Shown here: positions 45,740 to 54,750 of the stretch, piece after piece
Numbering within the stretch: position 1 is the stretch's first letter
Layout of the letters: the number at the start of each line of letters is the position of its first letter
Source: Flavobacterium piscinae
GTDB taxonomy: Bacteria; Bacteroidota; Bacteroidia; Flavobacteriales; Flavobacteriaceae
Assembly (NCBI RefSeq): GCF_004122145.1
Contig: NZ_SBKQ01000003.1
Location: forward strand, 186,001 to 250,000
DNA length: 64,000 bases
Direction of reading: 5' to 3'
The notes under the pieces: model-generated
What the model was told of the DNA's origin: nothing
The model's database searches: none
What the model saw: the letters and a program-made list of their open reading frames with translations, nothing else
Made by a program: the position numbers and the translations under genes

Positions 45740-45771
45740 CAAATGTATATTAACACTTTTTTGTTAACAAA
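45740..45771 (-). promoter_or_regulatory. Promoter of small RNA copy 2
   Basis: TTTG (45771-45768), exactly 20 nt spacer, TACATTTG (45747-45740) on the minus strand: a textbook Bacteroidetes promoter inside an otherwise gene-free stretch. Confidence 0.68.
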
Positions 45772-45823
45772 TATATTAGATGAAATGCATCAAAAATCGT
45801 TAAAAGGCAAAAAAAGCTCTGCT

Positions 45824-47722
45824 TTAGTACGCTCTTGCGTCTTTCCCTTCATAGAAATTCATGAAAGCACGGTTCACCACACGGTTTCCACCGGGTGTCG
45901 GATAGTTGCCTGTAAAATACCAATCGCCTAAATTCTTGGGACAAGCAATGTGCAAATTATCTACGGATTGAAAGATAATTTTAACTTCTGCTTTAATATC
46001 CGATGAACTTAACATTTCGGCTATTTTATCTGAAATTTGTTGGTCGGTGAATGGAGCATAAATTTCTTTGACATAATTTATAATTTCACCGTCTTTGAAT
46101 TTCTCTTGAAGTTTACATTTTTTATACACCTCATCAATAATTGAATATTGATTCGTTTCTCTTAATAATTCTAAAACAGCTCTAAATGCCACCAAACCTT
46201 CTAATTTTGCCATATCGATGCCGTAACAATCCGGATAACGGATTTGTGGTGCAGAAGAAACAACTACAATTCGTTTAGGATTTAAACGATCCATCATACG
46301 GATGATGCTTTTCTTTAATGTGGTTCCGCGAACAATACTGTCGTCAATAATCACTAAATTATCTTCCGGTTTGATTACCCCATAGGTTACATCATAGACG
46401 TGTGCTACTAAATCATCACGGCTACTGTCTTCCGTAATAAAGGTTCTCAACTTAGCATCTTTAATCGCTACTTTTTCGGTTCTGATTTTTACCGAAAGTA
46501 TTTCTTCTAACTTTTCCTTTGTTAAAGTTTTACGATTATCTAAAATATATTTGTTTTTTCGTTGGTTTAAAAAATCCTGAGCGGCTTCCACCATTCCATA
46601 AAAAGAAGTTTCAGCTGTGTTTGGAATGTATGAAAAAACAGTGTTGTCAGTATCGCTTTCAATAGCATCCAAAACGGCAGGTAGAATTAATTTCCCGAGC
46701 ATTTTTCTTTCTCTGTAGATTTCGGCGTCGCTTCCTCTCGAAAAATAAATGCGTTCAAACGAACAGGCTTTCTTTTCTAACGGTTCTAAAATTTGTTCTA
46801 AGGAAAAACTTCCGTTCTTTTTAATAATCAATGCTTTTCCGGGATCTAATTCCTGCACTTTTTCAAAAGGTACATTGAAAACCGTTTGAATCACCGGTCT
46901 TTCCGATGCAACTACCACGATTTCCTCATCTTCATAAAAATACGCCGGACGAATTCCGGCAGGATCGCGGAACACAAACGCATCACCATGACCTAATAAA
47001 CCGGCCATGGCAAAACCACCATCCCAATTTTTAGAAGCTTTTCGTAAAATTTTAGCAATGTCTAATTTTTCGGCAATCACCGGAGAAGCTTCTCGTTTAG
47101 ATAAACCATTGTTTTTGCATTCCTGGTACAAGTCGGTTACTTCATCATCTAAAAAATGACCGATTTTTTCCATTACGGTAACGGTATCGGCTAATTCTTT
47201 TGGGTGCTGACCTAATTCAACTAAATTATCAAAGAGTTCTTTTACATTTGTCATGTTGAAATTTCCGGCTACAATCAGATTTCGGTGCATCCAATTGTTT
47301 TGACGAAGAAAAGGATGTACACTTTCGATACTGTTTTTACCAAACGTTCCATAGCGAACGTGACCTAAAAACAATTCTCCGATATACGGTATATTCTCTT
47401 TCTGCCAATCAACATCATTTATAAATTCAGGATTATTGGCTAAATCATCATTAATTCGCTCATTAATTTGAGCAAAAATATCTTGAATCGGCTGTGCTTT
47501 ATTGGAACGAACCCGACTGATGTATCGCTGACCAGGCTCTACATCAAATTTGATGCTGGCAAAACCGGCACCGTCTTGTCCGCGGTTGTGCTGCTTTTCC
47601 ATCAAGAGATACATTTTTTGTATCCCGTAGAAAGCAGTTCCGTATTTGTCTTTGTAATACTGAAGCGGTTTTTTTAATCGTAATAAGGCAATGCCGCATT
47701 CGTGTTTTAAGTTGTCACTCAT
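45824..47722 (-). CDS. purF: Amidophosphoribosyltransferase
   Basis: The first committed enzyme of purine synthesis: transfers the glutamine amide to PRPP. It has 632 residues, the long form usual in Bacteroidetes. The N-terminal Ntn glutaminase domain starts at C9 (HECGIALLRLK), which should become the N-terminus after removal of an eight-residue propeptide; EKQHNRGQDGAG and HVRYGTFG are further glutaminase motifs. The PRPP loop is VIIDDSIVRGTTLKKS near 430-445. No cysteine cluster for an iron-sulfur centre is obvious. Lies downstream of the PfkB kinase gene but beyond its terminator. Confidence 0.93.
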   Translation of the reverse strand: MSDNLKHECGIALLRLKKPLQYYKDKYGTAFYGIQKMYLLMEKQHNRGQDGAGFASIKFDVEPGQRYISRVRSNKAQPIQDIFAQINERINDDLANNPEFINDVDWQKENIPYIGELFLGHVRYGTFGKNSIESVHPFLRQNNWMHRNLIVAGNFNMTNVKELFDNLVELGQHPKELADTVTVMEKIGHFLDDEVTDLYQECKNNGLSKREASPVIAEKLDIAKILRKASKNWDGGFAMAGLLGHGDAFVFRDPAGIRPAYFYEDEEIVVVASERPVIQTVFNVPFEKVQELDPGKALIIKKNGSFSLEQILEPLEKKACSFERIYFSRGSDAEIYRERKMLGKLILPAVLDAIESDTDNTVFSYIPNTAETSFYGMVEAAQDFLNQRKNKYILDNRKTLTKEKLEEILSVKIRTEKVAIKDAKLRTFITEDSSRDDLVAHVYDVTYGVIKPEDNLVIIDDSIVRGTTLKKSIIRMMDRLNPKRIVVVSSAPQIRYPDCYGIDMAKLEGLVAFRAVLELLRETNQYSIIDEVYKKCKLQEKFKDGEIINYVKEIYAPFTDQQISDKIAEMLSSSDIKAEVKIIFQSVDNLHIACPKNLGDWYFTGNYPTPGGNRVVNRAFMNFYEGKDARAY

Positions 47723-47756
47723 TGTTGTTGATTAGTTGTGTTGTTATTTTAACTGA

Positions 47757-47813
47757 AAATTCGCGAATTTTATTACTATATTGTTTGACTAAAAAATTTG
47801 CGAATTTGCGGTG
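47757..47813. repeat. Short dispersed intergenic motif upstream of purF
   Basis: Contains AATTCGCGAATT and, 40 bp on, AATTTGCGAATTTGCGG. Related AATTCG/GTGG or CCGC-type stretches recur in intergenic positions near 11480, 25181, 33697, 35131 and 52129. Confidence 0.4.
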
Positions 47814-47827
47814 TTTTTTAATAAAAA

Positions 47828-47852
47828 ATGCCCCGAAATTTCGAGGCACACT
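47828..47852 (-). terminator. Terminator of the PfkB kinase gene
   Basis: Hairpin TGCCTCGAAA / TTTCGGGGCA on the minus strand with a run of six T. Confidence 0.8.
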
Positions 47853-47855
47853 ATT

Positions 47856-48782
47856 TTATTCTAATTCGATGTCAAATTGAGTTAATGCTCTAAACTGTTT
47901 CAAGCGGTCATACACTTCTTCTTTTTCAAGGTCAAGCATCCGCTCTGTTCCAAATTTCTCTACACAGAATGAAGCTAAATTTGATCCGTAAATGATGGCG
48001 TTTTTCATGTTGCCAAACGAAATGTTTTCGCTTTGAGCTATAAATCCTGAGAATCCTCCGGCAAACGTATCGCCTGCTCCGGTTGGATCAAATACTTCTT
48101 CTAACGGTAATGCCGGTGCAAAGAAAATCTCTTTTCCTTGGAACAATAAGGCTCCGTGTTCCCCTTTTTTAATTACTACATATTTTGGTCCCATGGTATG
48201 AATCTTCGCCGCAGCTTTCACCAATGAATATTCACCGGATAGTTGACGAGCTTCTTCATCGTTAATCGTAATCACATCCACGCGTTTCATTACCTCATGT
48301 AATTCCGCTAACGCACAATCCATCCAGAAATTCATGGTATCCAATACCACTAATTTAGGTTTAGAAGTCATTTGGTCTAACACACTGATTTGAACAATCG
48401 GGTGCAAATTGCCTAACATAACCACGTCTGAATCTTTGTATTCGGCAGGTACTTTGGGTTGAAAATCGGCCAACACATTTAGTTCGGTAACCAAGGTATC
48501 TCTTGAATTCAAATCGTTGTGGTAGCGACCGCTCCAGAAGAACGTTTTGCCTCCTTTTACGATTTCAATTCCGGAAATATCGATGTCTCTATCTGATAAT
48601 AAATCTAAATAGTCTTGCGGAAAATCTTCTCCAACAACCGAAACAATTGCCGATTTTACATTAAAAAAAGAAGCTGACAAGCCAATAAAAGTAGCGGCTC
48701 CACCTAAAATTTTGTCGGTCTTCCCGAAAGGTGTTTCAATCGCATCAAAAGCAACCGTTCCTACAATGAGTAGTTTGTTCAT
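47856..48782 (-). CDS. PfkB-family carbohydrate/nucleoside kinase
   Basis: A 308-residue ribokinase-fold enzyme that phosphorylates a sugar or nucleoside. The catalytic and anion-hole motif is DPTGAGDTFAGGFSGF (about 237-252), and an N-terminal GGAATFIGLSASFF (about 27-40) forms the substrate side. The substrate cannot be fixed; in Bacteroidetes similar proteins are annotated as adenosine/inosine or sugar kinases, and the position next to purF makes a nucleoside attractive but unproven. Own TATCTTTG promoter and terminator. Confidence 0.87.
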   Translation of the reverse strand: MNKLLIVGTVAFDAIETPFGKTDKILGGAATFIGLSASFFNVKSAIVSVVGEDFPQDYLDLLSDRDIDISGIEIVKGGKTFFWSGRYHNDLNSRDTLVTELNVLADFQPKVPAEYKDSDVVMLGNLHPIVQISVLDQMTSKPKLVVLDTMNFWMDCALAELHEVMKRVDVITINDEEARQLSGEYSLVKAAAKIHTMGPKYVVIKKGEHGALLFQGKEIFFAPALPLEEVFDPTGAGDTFAGGFSGFIAQSENISFGNMKNAIIYGSNLASFCVEKFGTERMLDLEKEEVYDRLKQFRALTQFDIELE

Positions 48783-48805
48783 GGATTATGTTTTGAAATA
48801 AGGTG

Positions 48806-48813
48806 CAAAGATA
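48806..48813 (-). promoter_or_regulatory. -7 promoter box of the PfkB kinase gene
   Basis: TATCTTTG on the minus strand, 23 nt before the ATG. Confidence 0.6.
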
Positions 48814-49079
48814 GGGTTTTTGTTTTTGGTTTGAAAGTGGAATTAGAGTGTGGTTTTAAAAAAAATACTGCAAAGTCGGGAAAAGTTTGTGGAGCATTTG
48901 ATTGGGTATATTTGCTAAATACATTGGTTATCAGCACATCACTAACTTTGGAGCATTTCCATCTTTCTATGATCTTTGTCGTTAAATTATACTTTTTGTC
49001 GACTTTTAACATCTTTGTTGTTATTTTTTAATAAATTTAACATGTGTTTAGATTTATTAGTTCATTTAAATAAAAGCAT

Positions 49080-50894
49080 ATGAAAAATTGTTACCTTTTA
49101 CCTTGTTTTCTTTTGCTATGTAGTTTTGAATTAACTTGGTCACAAGTAGGGGTTGGTACAACTACTCCGGCTTCAACTTTAGAGGTCGTGGCAACAAATC
49201 CAACCGGAGCTTCCACCAATGTTGATGGTATTTTAATTCCAAGAGTAAGCCGACAAAGAGCTCAAAACATGGCCGGCACACCCACTTCAACTTTGATTTA
49301 TGTAAACGACATTGCTTCAGGTACTGCCACCGGAACTACGATTAATGTAACTTCGGTAGGATTTTATTTTTTCAATACTTCCGGTGTTTGGGAGAGAATC
49401 TCAACCGGACTTAATACTAATTGGTCTTTAACCGGAAACGCAGCCACCAACCCGGCTACAAACTTTATTGGCACTACCGATGCACAAGACCTCCGAATTC
49501 GAACTAACAATACAAACCGCTGGAATATATCCAATACCAACAACGGTCAATTACAATCCTATTCCTTGGGTACAGCTGCTTTACCAATCTATTCTTGGCA
49601 ATCAGACCCTAATACAGGTATGTTTAGTTCAGCTGCCGATAATTTGAACTTTTCAACTAACGGAGTACAAAGAATCAGTATTGGGAACACAGGAAATGTT
49701 GGGATAAACATTGCTCCTTCTACCTACAAACTTGATGTGGATAGTGGTACCGGTGATGCTGTCTATGGTCATTCAGCAAATGTGGGTGGTATTTTAGGTA
49801 GAGAAACCAATTTCAGTATAGGTACTCCACCACAAGCAATTTCCGGTGCGGGAGTGTATGCAAATAATCCTGCAGCGGGTTATACCAGTATTTTTGCACA
49901 GTCTACCGGAGCAGCAACAGTGGCAGCAAACATTAACTATTCAAATGTTTGGATGGCAAGCTACAACTATGTAGATAATGCCTCAGCTACAGTTAACCCT
50001 AGTTCATCCTACCACCAACTGAATGTTACTTCTCCAACGTTGGGAGGTTTTCAATCAGCAATAAATGCTTACAGCAGCCGAGGAACTACGGTGGGCAATC
50101 CAGGTTATACCATAGGTGTAAACGCCACTGCTGACGCACAAAATCAAGACGCAATTGGTGTTTCAGGTGTAGCATTTACTAACGCAGGATTTCGATTTGG
50201 GGGATACTTTGAAGGACTTTCTTATGCTGGTGTAAGTAATGCCTATGCCTATGTTGGTGGAACTCCAAACGGTGTAACGGCCAGAAAAATACTCGGTACC
50301 GGATCTGTTTCCGAAATTATTCCTACTGCAAACCATGGTAGAGTAACACTCACTTGTCCGGAATCGCCTGAATATTGGTACCAAGATTATGGAACTGTTG
50401 AAATGGTAAATGGTAAAGCAACTATTGTTTTAGACCCAATTTTAGCTGAGATCATTGTTGTGAATGATGAAAACCCAATCAGAGTTTTTTGTACTCCGGT
50501 AGCAATGCCTTATTTTAATGGTGTTACCGTAATGAAACAAACCCAAAATTCAATAGAAATTTTAGAATTAAACGGCGGAAACCATTCCGGAAAATTGCAA
50601 TACCAATTGGTTGCTAAACCTAAAACTAATTATGGCGAAGGAAGATTTCCGCAGGCTCCCGGCCCAAGCTTCTTAAAAGCAGACAAAGAGCCAATTGCGG
50701 CCAAAGCTTCTAATAATCCACAAGATGGCAGAAGTATATATCGTTGGCCTGCCGACCATGAAGTATATCAATACAATCCGGAGGATTCGGTTAATATAGG
50801 GGATGTAATTCCTGCTGGTCCAAATGCGGGTAAAATTAAACTTGGTGATGGAAAATATGGTGTAGCCGTTCCTGTTGAAAAAACTAAAAAATAG
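49080..50894 (+). CDS. Secreted fibre-like surface protein
   Basis: A 604-residue exported protein with a signal peptide (MKNCYLLPCFLLLCSFELTWS) then QVGVGTTTPASTLEV, a start shared by many flavobacterial surface proteins that resemble phage tail fibres. The middle is rich in Thr, Asn, Gly and Ala with repeated GNTGNVGINIAPSTYKLDV-like and NYSNVWMASYNY segments. The C-terminal region (about 400-560; HGRVTLTCPESPEYWYQDYG, GKATIVLDPILAEIIVV) is a distinct beta domain. No T9SS sorting domain is evident at the end. Adhesion is a guess from composition. Transcribed alone; no phage genes nearby. Confidence 0.72.
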   Translation: MKNCYLLPCFLLLCSFELTWSQVGVGTTTPASTLEVVATNPTGASTNVDGILIPRVSRQRAQNMAGTPTSTLIYVNDIASGTATGTTINVTSVGFYFFNTSGVWERISTGLNTNWSLTGNAATNPATNFIGTTDAQDLRIRTNNTNRWNISNTNNGQLQSYSLGTAALPIYSWQSDPNTGMFSSAADNLNFSTNGVQRISIGNTGNVGINIAPSTYKLDVDSGTGDAVYGHSANVGGILGRETNFSIGTPPQAISGAGVYANNPAAGYTSIFAQSTGAATVAANINYSNVWMASYNYVDNASATVNPSSSYHQLNVTSPTLGGFQSAINAYSSRGTTVGNPGYTIGVNATADAQNQDAIGVSGVAFTNAGFRFGGYFEGLSYAGVSNAYAYVGGTPNGVTARKILGTGSVSEIIPTANHGRVTLTCPESPEYWYQDYGTVEMVNGKATIVLDPILAEIIVVNDENPIRVFCTPVAMPYFNGVTVMKQTQNSIEILELNGGNHSGKLQYQLVAKPKTNYGEGRFPQAPGPSFLKADKEPIAAKASNNPQDGRSIYRWPADHEVYQYNPEDSVNIGDVIPAGPNAGKIKLGDGKYGVAVPVEKTKK

Positions 50895-50972
50895 AACGCT
50901 GGGCTTTGATGGTTTTAGATATTTTAACGATTAGAATAAGCACCCAAACTTTAAGAAAATAGAAATTTTTTT

Positions 50973-51452
50973 TCAAAATAGTTTACCTTCTTCCTTTTCA
51001 TAAATAGCATCTACAGATAAATTCGGTAAACCGGATGCATAAACTGCCAATTCATCACAACGCTCGTTTTGTGGATGGCTGTTGTGTCCTTTTACCCATT
51101 TAAAATCTACTTTATGCTTGCGATAGACTTTAAGAAACCGTAACCATAAATCGGGATTTTTCTTTCCGGCAAAACCTTTCTTTTCCCATTGAAAAACCCA
51201 ACGTTTTTCTACGGCATCCACTACGTATTTTGAATCAGAAGTAACTAAAACAGATGTGTTTGGGTTTTTTAGTTTTTCTAATCCTACAATCACGGCTAAA
51301 AGTTCCATTCGGTTGTTGGTCGTATAACGAAAGCCCTCGTAGAATTCTTTTTTATAGGGCGAACCCACCAATTCCATCACAACACCATAGCCACCGGGTC
51401 CGGGATTTCCCTTGGCTGCTCCGTCGGTGTAGATGTGGACTTCGTGGGACAT
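50973..51452 (-). CDS. rnhA: Ribonuclease HI
   Basis: Cuts the RNA strand of RNA-DNA hybrids. From the ATG at 51450-51452 it has 159 residues. The four acidic catalytic residues are D10 (YTDGAAKGNPGPGG), E50 (NNRMELLAV), D73 (TSDSKYVVDA) and about D138 (HPQNERCDELA). An in-frame start 54 bases upstream would overlap purN and add a non-conserved tail, so it is rejected. It follows purN by 22 bases in the same operon. Confidence 0.95.
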   Translation of the reverse strand: MSHEVHIYTDGAAKGNPGPGGYGVVMELVGSPYKKEFYEGFRYTTNNRMELLAVIVGLEKLKNPNTSVLVTSDSKYVVDAVEKRWVFQWEKKGFAGKKNPDLWLRFLKVYRKHKVDFKWVKGHNSHPQNERCDELAVYASGLPNLSVDAIYEKEEGKLF

Positions 51453-51474
51453 GTTTTTAGACGTTGGGTTAGAG

Positions 51475-52047
51475 TTAATTGGAATTAGTCGATAGGAGTT
51501 GATCAATTATTAGTGGAAAAAATTCTTGTTCCAATTGATGCACTTTCTTAGAAATGTCTTCAATACAAGAGCAGTCGGTGATGGAAACAGATTTTTGAAA
51601 GATAATTCCTCCTTCGTCATAGTGCTCATTGACAAAATGAATGGTGATGCCGGTTTCGGTTTCTTTATTATCCATTACGGCTTGATGCACATGATTGCCA
51701 TACATGCCTTTCCCTCCATATTTGGGTAATAATGCCGGATGAATATTGATAATTTTATTGGGAAATTCTTGGATGATATGTTCCGGAAATTTAAGTAAAA
51801 ACCCCGCTAATACAATTAAATCAGGGTTTATGTCAATTAATTTAGAAAGCACAAAATCACCGGAAAGCTCCTGTTTATTAAAAATAACTGTTTGAACATT
51901 CAAGTTTTTTGCTTTCTGAATAACTTTGGCATTAGAATTGTTTGAAAAAACAGCGACGACCGATTTTGAGTAATTATTTTTGAAATAATGAATGATGTTT
52001 TCAGCATTGGAACCCGTTCCTGAGGCAAAAATCACGATGTTCTTCAT
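51475..52047 (-). CDS. purN: Phosphoribosylglycinamide formyltransferase
   Basis: Adds a formyl group from 10-formyl-tetrahydrofolate to GAR, the third step of purine synthesis. From the ATG at 52045-52047 it has 190 residues: phosphate loop FASGTGSNAENII (about 8-20), catalytic Asn/His block INIHPALLPKYGGKGMYG (about 102-119) and the Asp in NEHYDEGGIIFQKS. A start 11 codons upstream is possible but less typical. Divergent from acpP, the common arrangement in Bacteroidetes. Confidence 0.95.
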   Translation of the reverse strand: MKNIVIFASGTGSNAENIIHYFKNNYSKSVVAVFSNNSNAKVIQKAKNLNVQTVIFNKQELSGDFVLSKLIDINPDLIVLAGFLLKFPEHIIQEFPNKIINIHPALLPKYGGKGMYGNHVHQAVMDNKETETGITIHFVNEHYDEGGIIFQKSVSITDCSCIEDISKKVHQLEQEFFPLIIDQLLSTNSN

Positions 52048-52164
52048 GTTTCCTGTAATTTTTATTACGCAAAAAAACAAAAAAGAAACGAGAATTTATA
52101 AGGTTTGAGCTTCTATTGTCAAATTAATTTTTTAAATTCGTGGTCAGATTTATGAACTAAAATG

Positions 52165-52193
52165 TTGTTTTAAAATAAAGTTTTTTATTTTTG
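52165..52193 (+). promoter_or_regulatory. Promoter of acpP
   Basis: TTG at 52165, 18-nt spacer, TATTTTTG at 52186-52193; leader of about 25 nt to the ATG. Confidence 0.65.
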
Positions 52194-52222
52194 CCAACAA
52201 TTAAACTAAAATTTAAAAGATT

Positions 52223-52459
52223 ATGTCAGACATTGCATCAAGAGTAAAAGCGATTATCGTAGACAAATTAGGTGTTGACGAAAACGAAGTTGTAACAGAA
52301 GCAAGCTTCACAAACGATTTAGGAGCTGATTCATTAGACACTGTTGAGCTAATTATGGAGTTCGAAAAAGAATTTGATATTCAAATTCCAGACGACCAAG
52401 CTGAAAACATTGCTACTGTAGGTCAAGCTATTTCTTACATCGAAGAGGCTAAAAAATAA
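52223..52459 (+). CDS. acpP: Acyl carrier protein
   Basis: The small acidic carrier of growing fatty-acid chains. It has 78 residues, and the phosphopantetheine attachment site is S37 in [20 protein letters not shown] strong promoter and an adjacent terminator suggest it is made in excess of the fabF and rnc products downstream. Confidence 0.97.
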   Translation: MSDIASRVKAIIVDKLGVDENEVVTEASFTNDLGADSLDTVELIMEFEKEFDIQIPDDQAENIATVGQAISYIEEAKK

Positions 52460-52467
52460 TAACTACA

Positions 52468-52500
52468 AACATCCCGTTCTGCTTATCCGGAACGGGTGTT
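52468..52500 (+). terminator. Terminator after acpP
   Basis: Arms AACATCCCGTTC / GAACGGGTGTT (one bulge) 8 nt past the acpP stop; T-rich tail ATTATTTTATT. Confidence 0.75.
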
Positions 52501-52561
52501 ATTATTTTATTAAATCTAAATTATTGATTGTCATTCAATCACACACATACACAAAAAAACT

Positions 52562-52602
52562 CCCCTGATTTTTAAATTTCAATAAATTTCAGGGTTTTTT
52601 TG
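52562..52602 (+). terminator. Second hairpin before fabF
   Basis: CCCTGA / TCAGGG ends enclose an AT-rich inner stem, followed by seven T. With the first terminator it separates acpP from fabF, which then relies on its own start (TATATTCG near 52607 is a weak -7 box). Confidence 0.6.
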
Positions 52603-52633
52603 TTTATATTCGTACCAATAAATTTTTAACAAA

Positions 52634-53887
52634 ATGGAGTTAAAACGAGTAGTTGTTACCGGATTAGGTGCTTTGACACCCATAGGAAATAATATTCAGG
52701 AATACTGGAATGGTCTCATTAACGGCGTGAGTGGAGCCGCACCTATAACCTATTATGACACAGAAAAACACAAAACAAAGTTTGCCTGTGAAGTAAAAAA
52801 TTTCAATGTGGAAGAATTTATTGACCGCAAAGAAGCCCGGAGAATGGATAAATTTGCTCAATATGCCATTGTGGCCAGTGACGAAGCTATCTTAGATGCC
52901 GGAATTACCGGAGACAACGTTGACAAACACAGAGTTGGTGTCATTTGGGGAGCGGGAATCGGAGGATTAGAAACTTTTCAAGAAGAAGTTTTATATTATG
53001 CCAAAGGAGACGGAACTCCAAAATTTAATCCGTTTTTTATCCCAAAAATGATTGCTGATATTGCCCCAGCTCATATTTCGATGAAAAATGGGTTTATGGG
53101 TCCAAATTATACGACTGTTTCCGCTTGTGCTTCTTCAGCCAATGCATTGATTGATGCTTTTAACTATATTCGATTAGGATTGTGTGATGTTATTATTTCA
53201 GGCGGTTCTGAAGCAGCGGTTACAATTGCAGGCATGGGCGGATTCAATTCCATGCACGCTTTATCAACCAGAAATGACAGCCCGGAAACCGCTTCAAGAC
53301 CTTTTGATGCTACCCGAGACGGATTCGTATTGGGCGAAGGTGCCGGTGCTTTAGTATTAGAAGAATATGAACACGCTAAAGCTCGTGGAGCAAAAATATA
53401 TTGTGAAGTTGGCGGTGGCGGTATGTCATCCGATGCGTATCATTTAACAGCACCACATCCGGAGGGAATAGGTGTGATTGCCGTAATGAAAAACTGTTTG
53501 CGTGATGCAAAAATGAATCCGGAAGATATCGATCATATCAACACACACGGAACCTCAACTCCGTTGGGTGATGTTGCCGAATTGAAAGCAATTAGTGCTG
53601 TGTTTGGAGATCATGCCAAAAAAATCAACATCAATTCCACCAAATCAATGACCGGGCATTTGCTTGGTGCTGCTGGAGGAATTGAGGCGATCGCTTCCAT
53701 CCTAGCCATTAAACATGGAATAATTCCTCCTACTATTAATCATTCTGTCGTGGATGAAAACATTAATCCGGAGTTAAACCTGACTTTAAACAAAGCTCAA
53801 AAGAGAGATATCAAAGTTGCGATGAGTAACACCTTTGGTTTTGGTGGACACAACGCTTGTGTTTTGTTTAAAAAATTGGAAGACTAA
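52634..53887 (+). CDS. fabF: 3-oxoacyl-ACP synthase II
   Basis: The condensing enzyme that elongates acyl-ACP with malonyl-ACP. It has 417 residues with the Cys-His-His triad: C165 (TVSACASSAN), H305 (HINTHGTSTPLGD) and H342 (KSMTGHLLGAAG). The C-terminal FGFGGHNACVLFKK is typical. It is followed by rnc after six bases, forming a fabF-rnc operon. Confidence 0.96.
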   Translation: MELKRVVVTGLGALTPIGNNIQEYWNGLINGVSGAAPITYYDTEKHKTKFACEVKNFNVEEFIDRKEARRMDKFAQYAIVASDEAILDAGITGDNVDKHRVGVIWGAGIGGLETFQEEVLYYAKGDGTPKFNPFFIPKMIADIAPAHISMKNGFMGPNYTTVSACASSANALIDAFNYIRLGLCDVIISGGSEAAVTIAGMGGFNSMHALSTRNDSPETASRPFDATRDGFVLGEGAGALVLEEYEHAKARGAKIYCEVGGGGMSSDAYHLTAPHPEGIGVIAVMKNCLRDAKMNPEDIDHINTHGTSTPLGDVAELKAISAVFGDHAKKININSTKSMTGHLLGAAGGIEAIASILAIKHGIIPPTINHSVVDENINPELNLTLNKAQKRDIKVAMSNTFGFGGHNACVLFKKLED

Positions 53888-53893
53888 ATTTCA

Positions 53894-54640
53894 ATGAACG
53901 TTTTTAAAAAAATATTTACCAAAAATTCCCGTCCTCTTGAAGGCGGGATTTTTTTTGAAGCCATTCATAAAATACTCGGGTTTAAGCCCAATAGCCTTGA
54001 ATACTATCAAAAAGCCTTTACTCATCGCTCATCTAACAAGTTAGACACAAAAGGAAACCCTATCAACTATGAGCGATTAGAGTTTTTGGGTGACGCTATG
54101 CTTAGTGCAGTAATTGCAAGCCATTTGTTTAATGAAGTGCCCTCCGGAGACGAAGGTTACCTCACTAAAATGCGTTCAAAAATTGTGAGTCGTGAGCATT
54201 TAAATGAACTCGGAAGGGATTTAAACCTAATCCAATTAGTAGACAGTAAAGTACCTTCTCAACATTTTGGAGAAAACATTCACGGTAATATTTTTGAAGC
54301 CTTAGTGGGAGCTATATTTTTAGACAAAGGCTATACTTATTGCGAAAAATTTATCTACAAACGAGTGATTGTTCCATATGTTGATATTGCAAAATTAGAA
54401 GGAAAAGTAATTAGCTATAAAAGCTTAGTCATCGAATGGTGCCAAAAGGAAAAAAAACCTTTTCATTATGACGTTTTTGATGACAATGGGAATGATGGCC
54501 AACGCTATTTTGGTGTTAAATTAAGTATTGATAACAAAATAATTGCCAAAGCAAGAGCTACTTCAAAAAAGAAGGCAGAAGAAATTGCCTCCAAGCGTGC
54601 TTTTTTCGCATTCCAAGAAAAAATGGACAAAAAATTGTAG
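53894..54640 (+). CDS. rnc: Ribonuclease III
   Basis: Cuts double-stranded RNA, including rRNA precursors. It has 248 residues: the catalytic signature ERLEFLGDAMLSAVI at about 60-74, a second acidic cluster in NIFEALVGAIFLDKG (about 130-144), and a dsRNA-binding domain at the C-terminus (about 170-245; ARATSKKKAEEIASKRAF). The fabF-rnc order is conserved in Bacteroidetes. It could process the structured RNAs noted in this window. Confidence 0.95.
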   Translation: MNVFKKIFTKNSRPLEGGIFFEAIHKILGFKPNSLEYYQKAFTHRSSNKLDTKGNPINYERLEFLGDAMLSAVIASHLFNEVPSGDEGYLTKMRSKIVSREHLNELGRDLNLIQLVDSKVPSQHFGENIHGNIFEALVGAIFLDKGYTYCEKFIYKRVIVPYVDIAKLEGKVISYKSLVIEWCQKEKKPFHYDVFDDNGNDGQRYFGVKLSIDNKIIAKARATSKKKAEEIASKRAFFAFQEKMDKKL

Positions 54641-54750
54641 AAATCTCAAAAACTACATCGTTTTCGTTCATAAATTATCGTTAAGTTAAGAAATCTGTCT
54701 GTTTTTATAGGTTAAAAACACTATATTTACATCTTGTTTGAATGTTAAAT

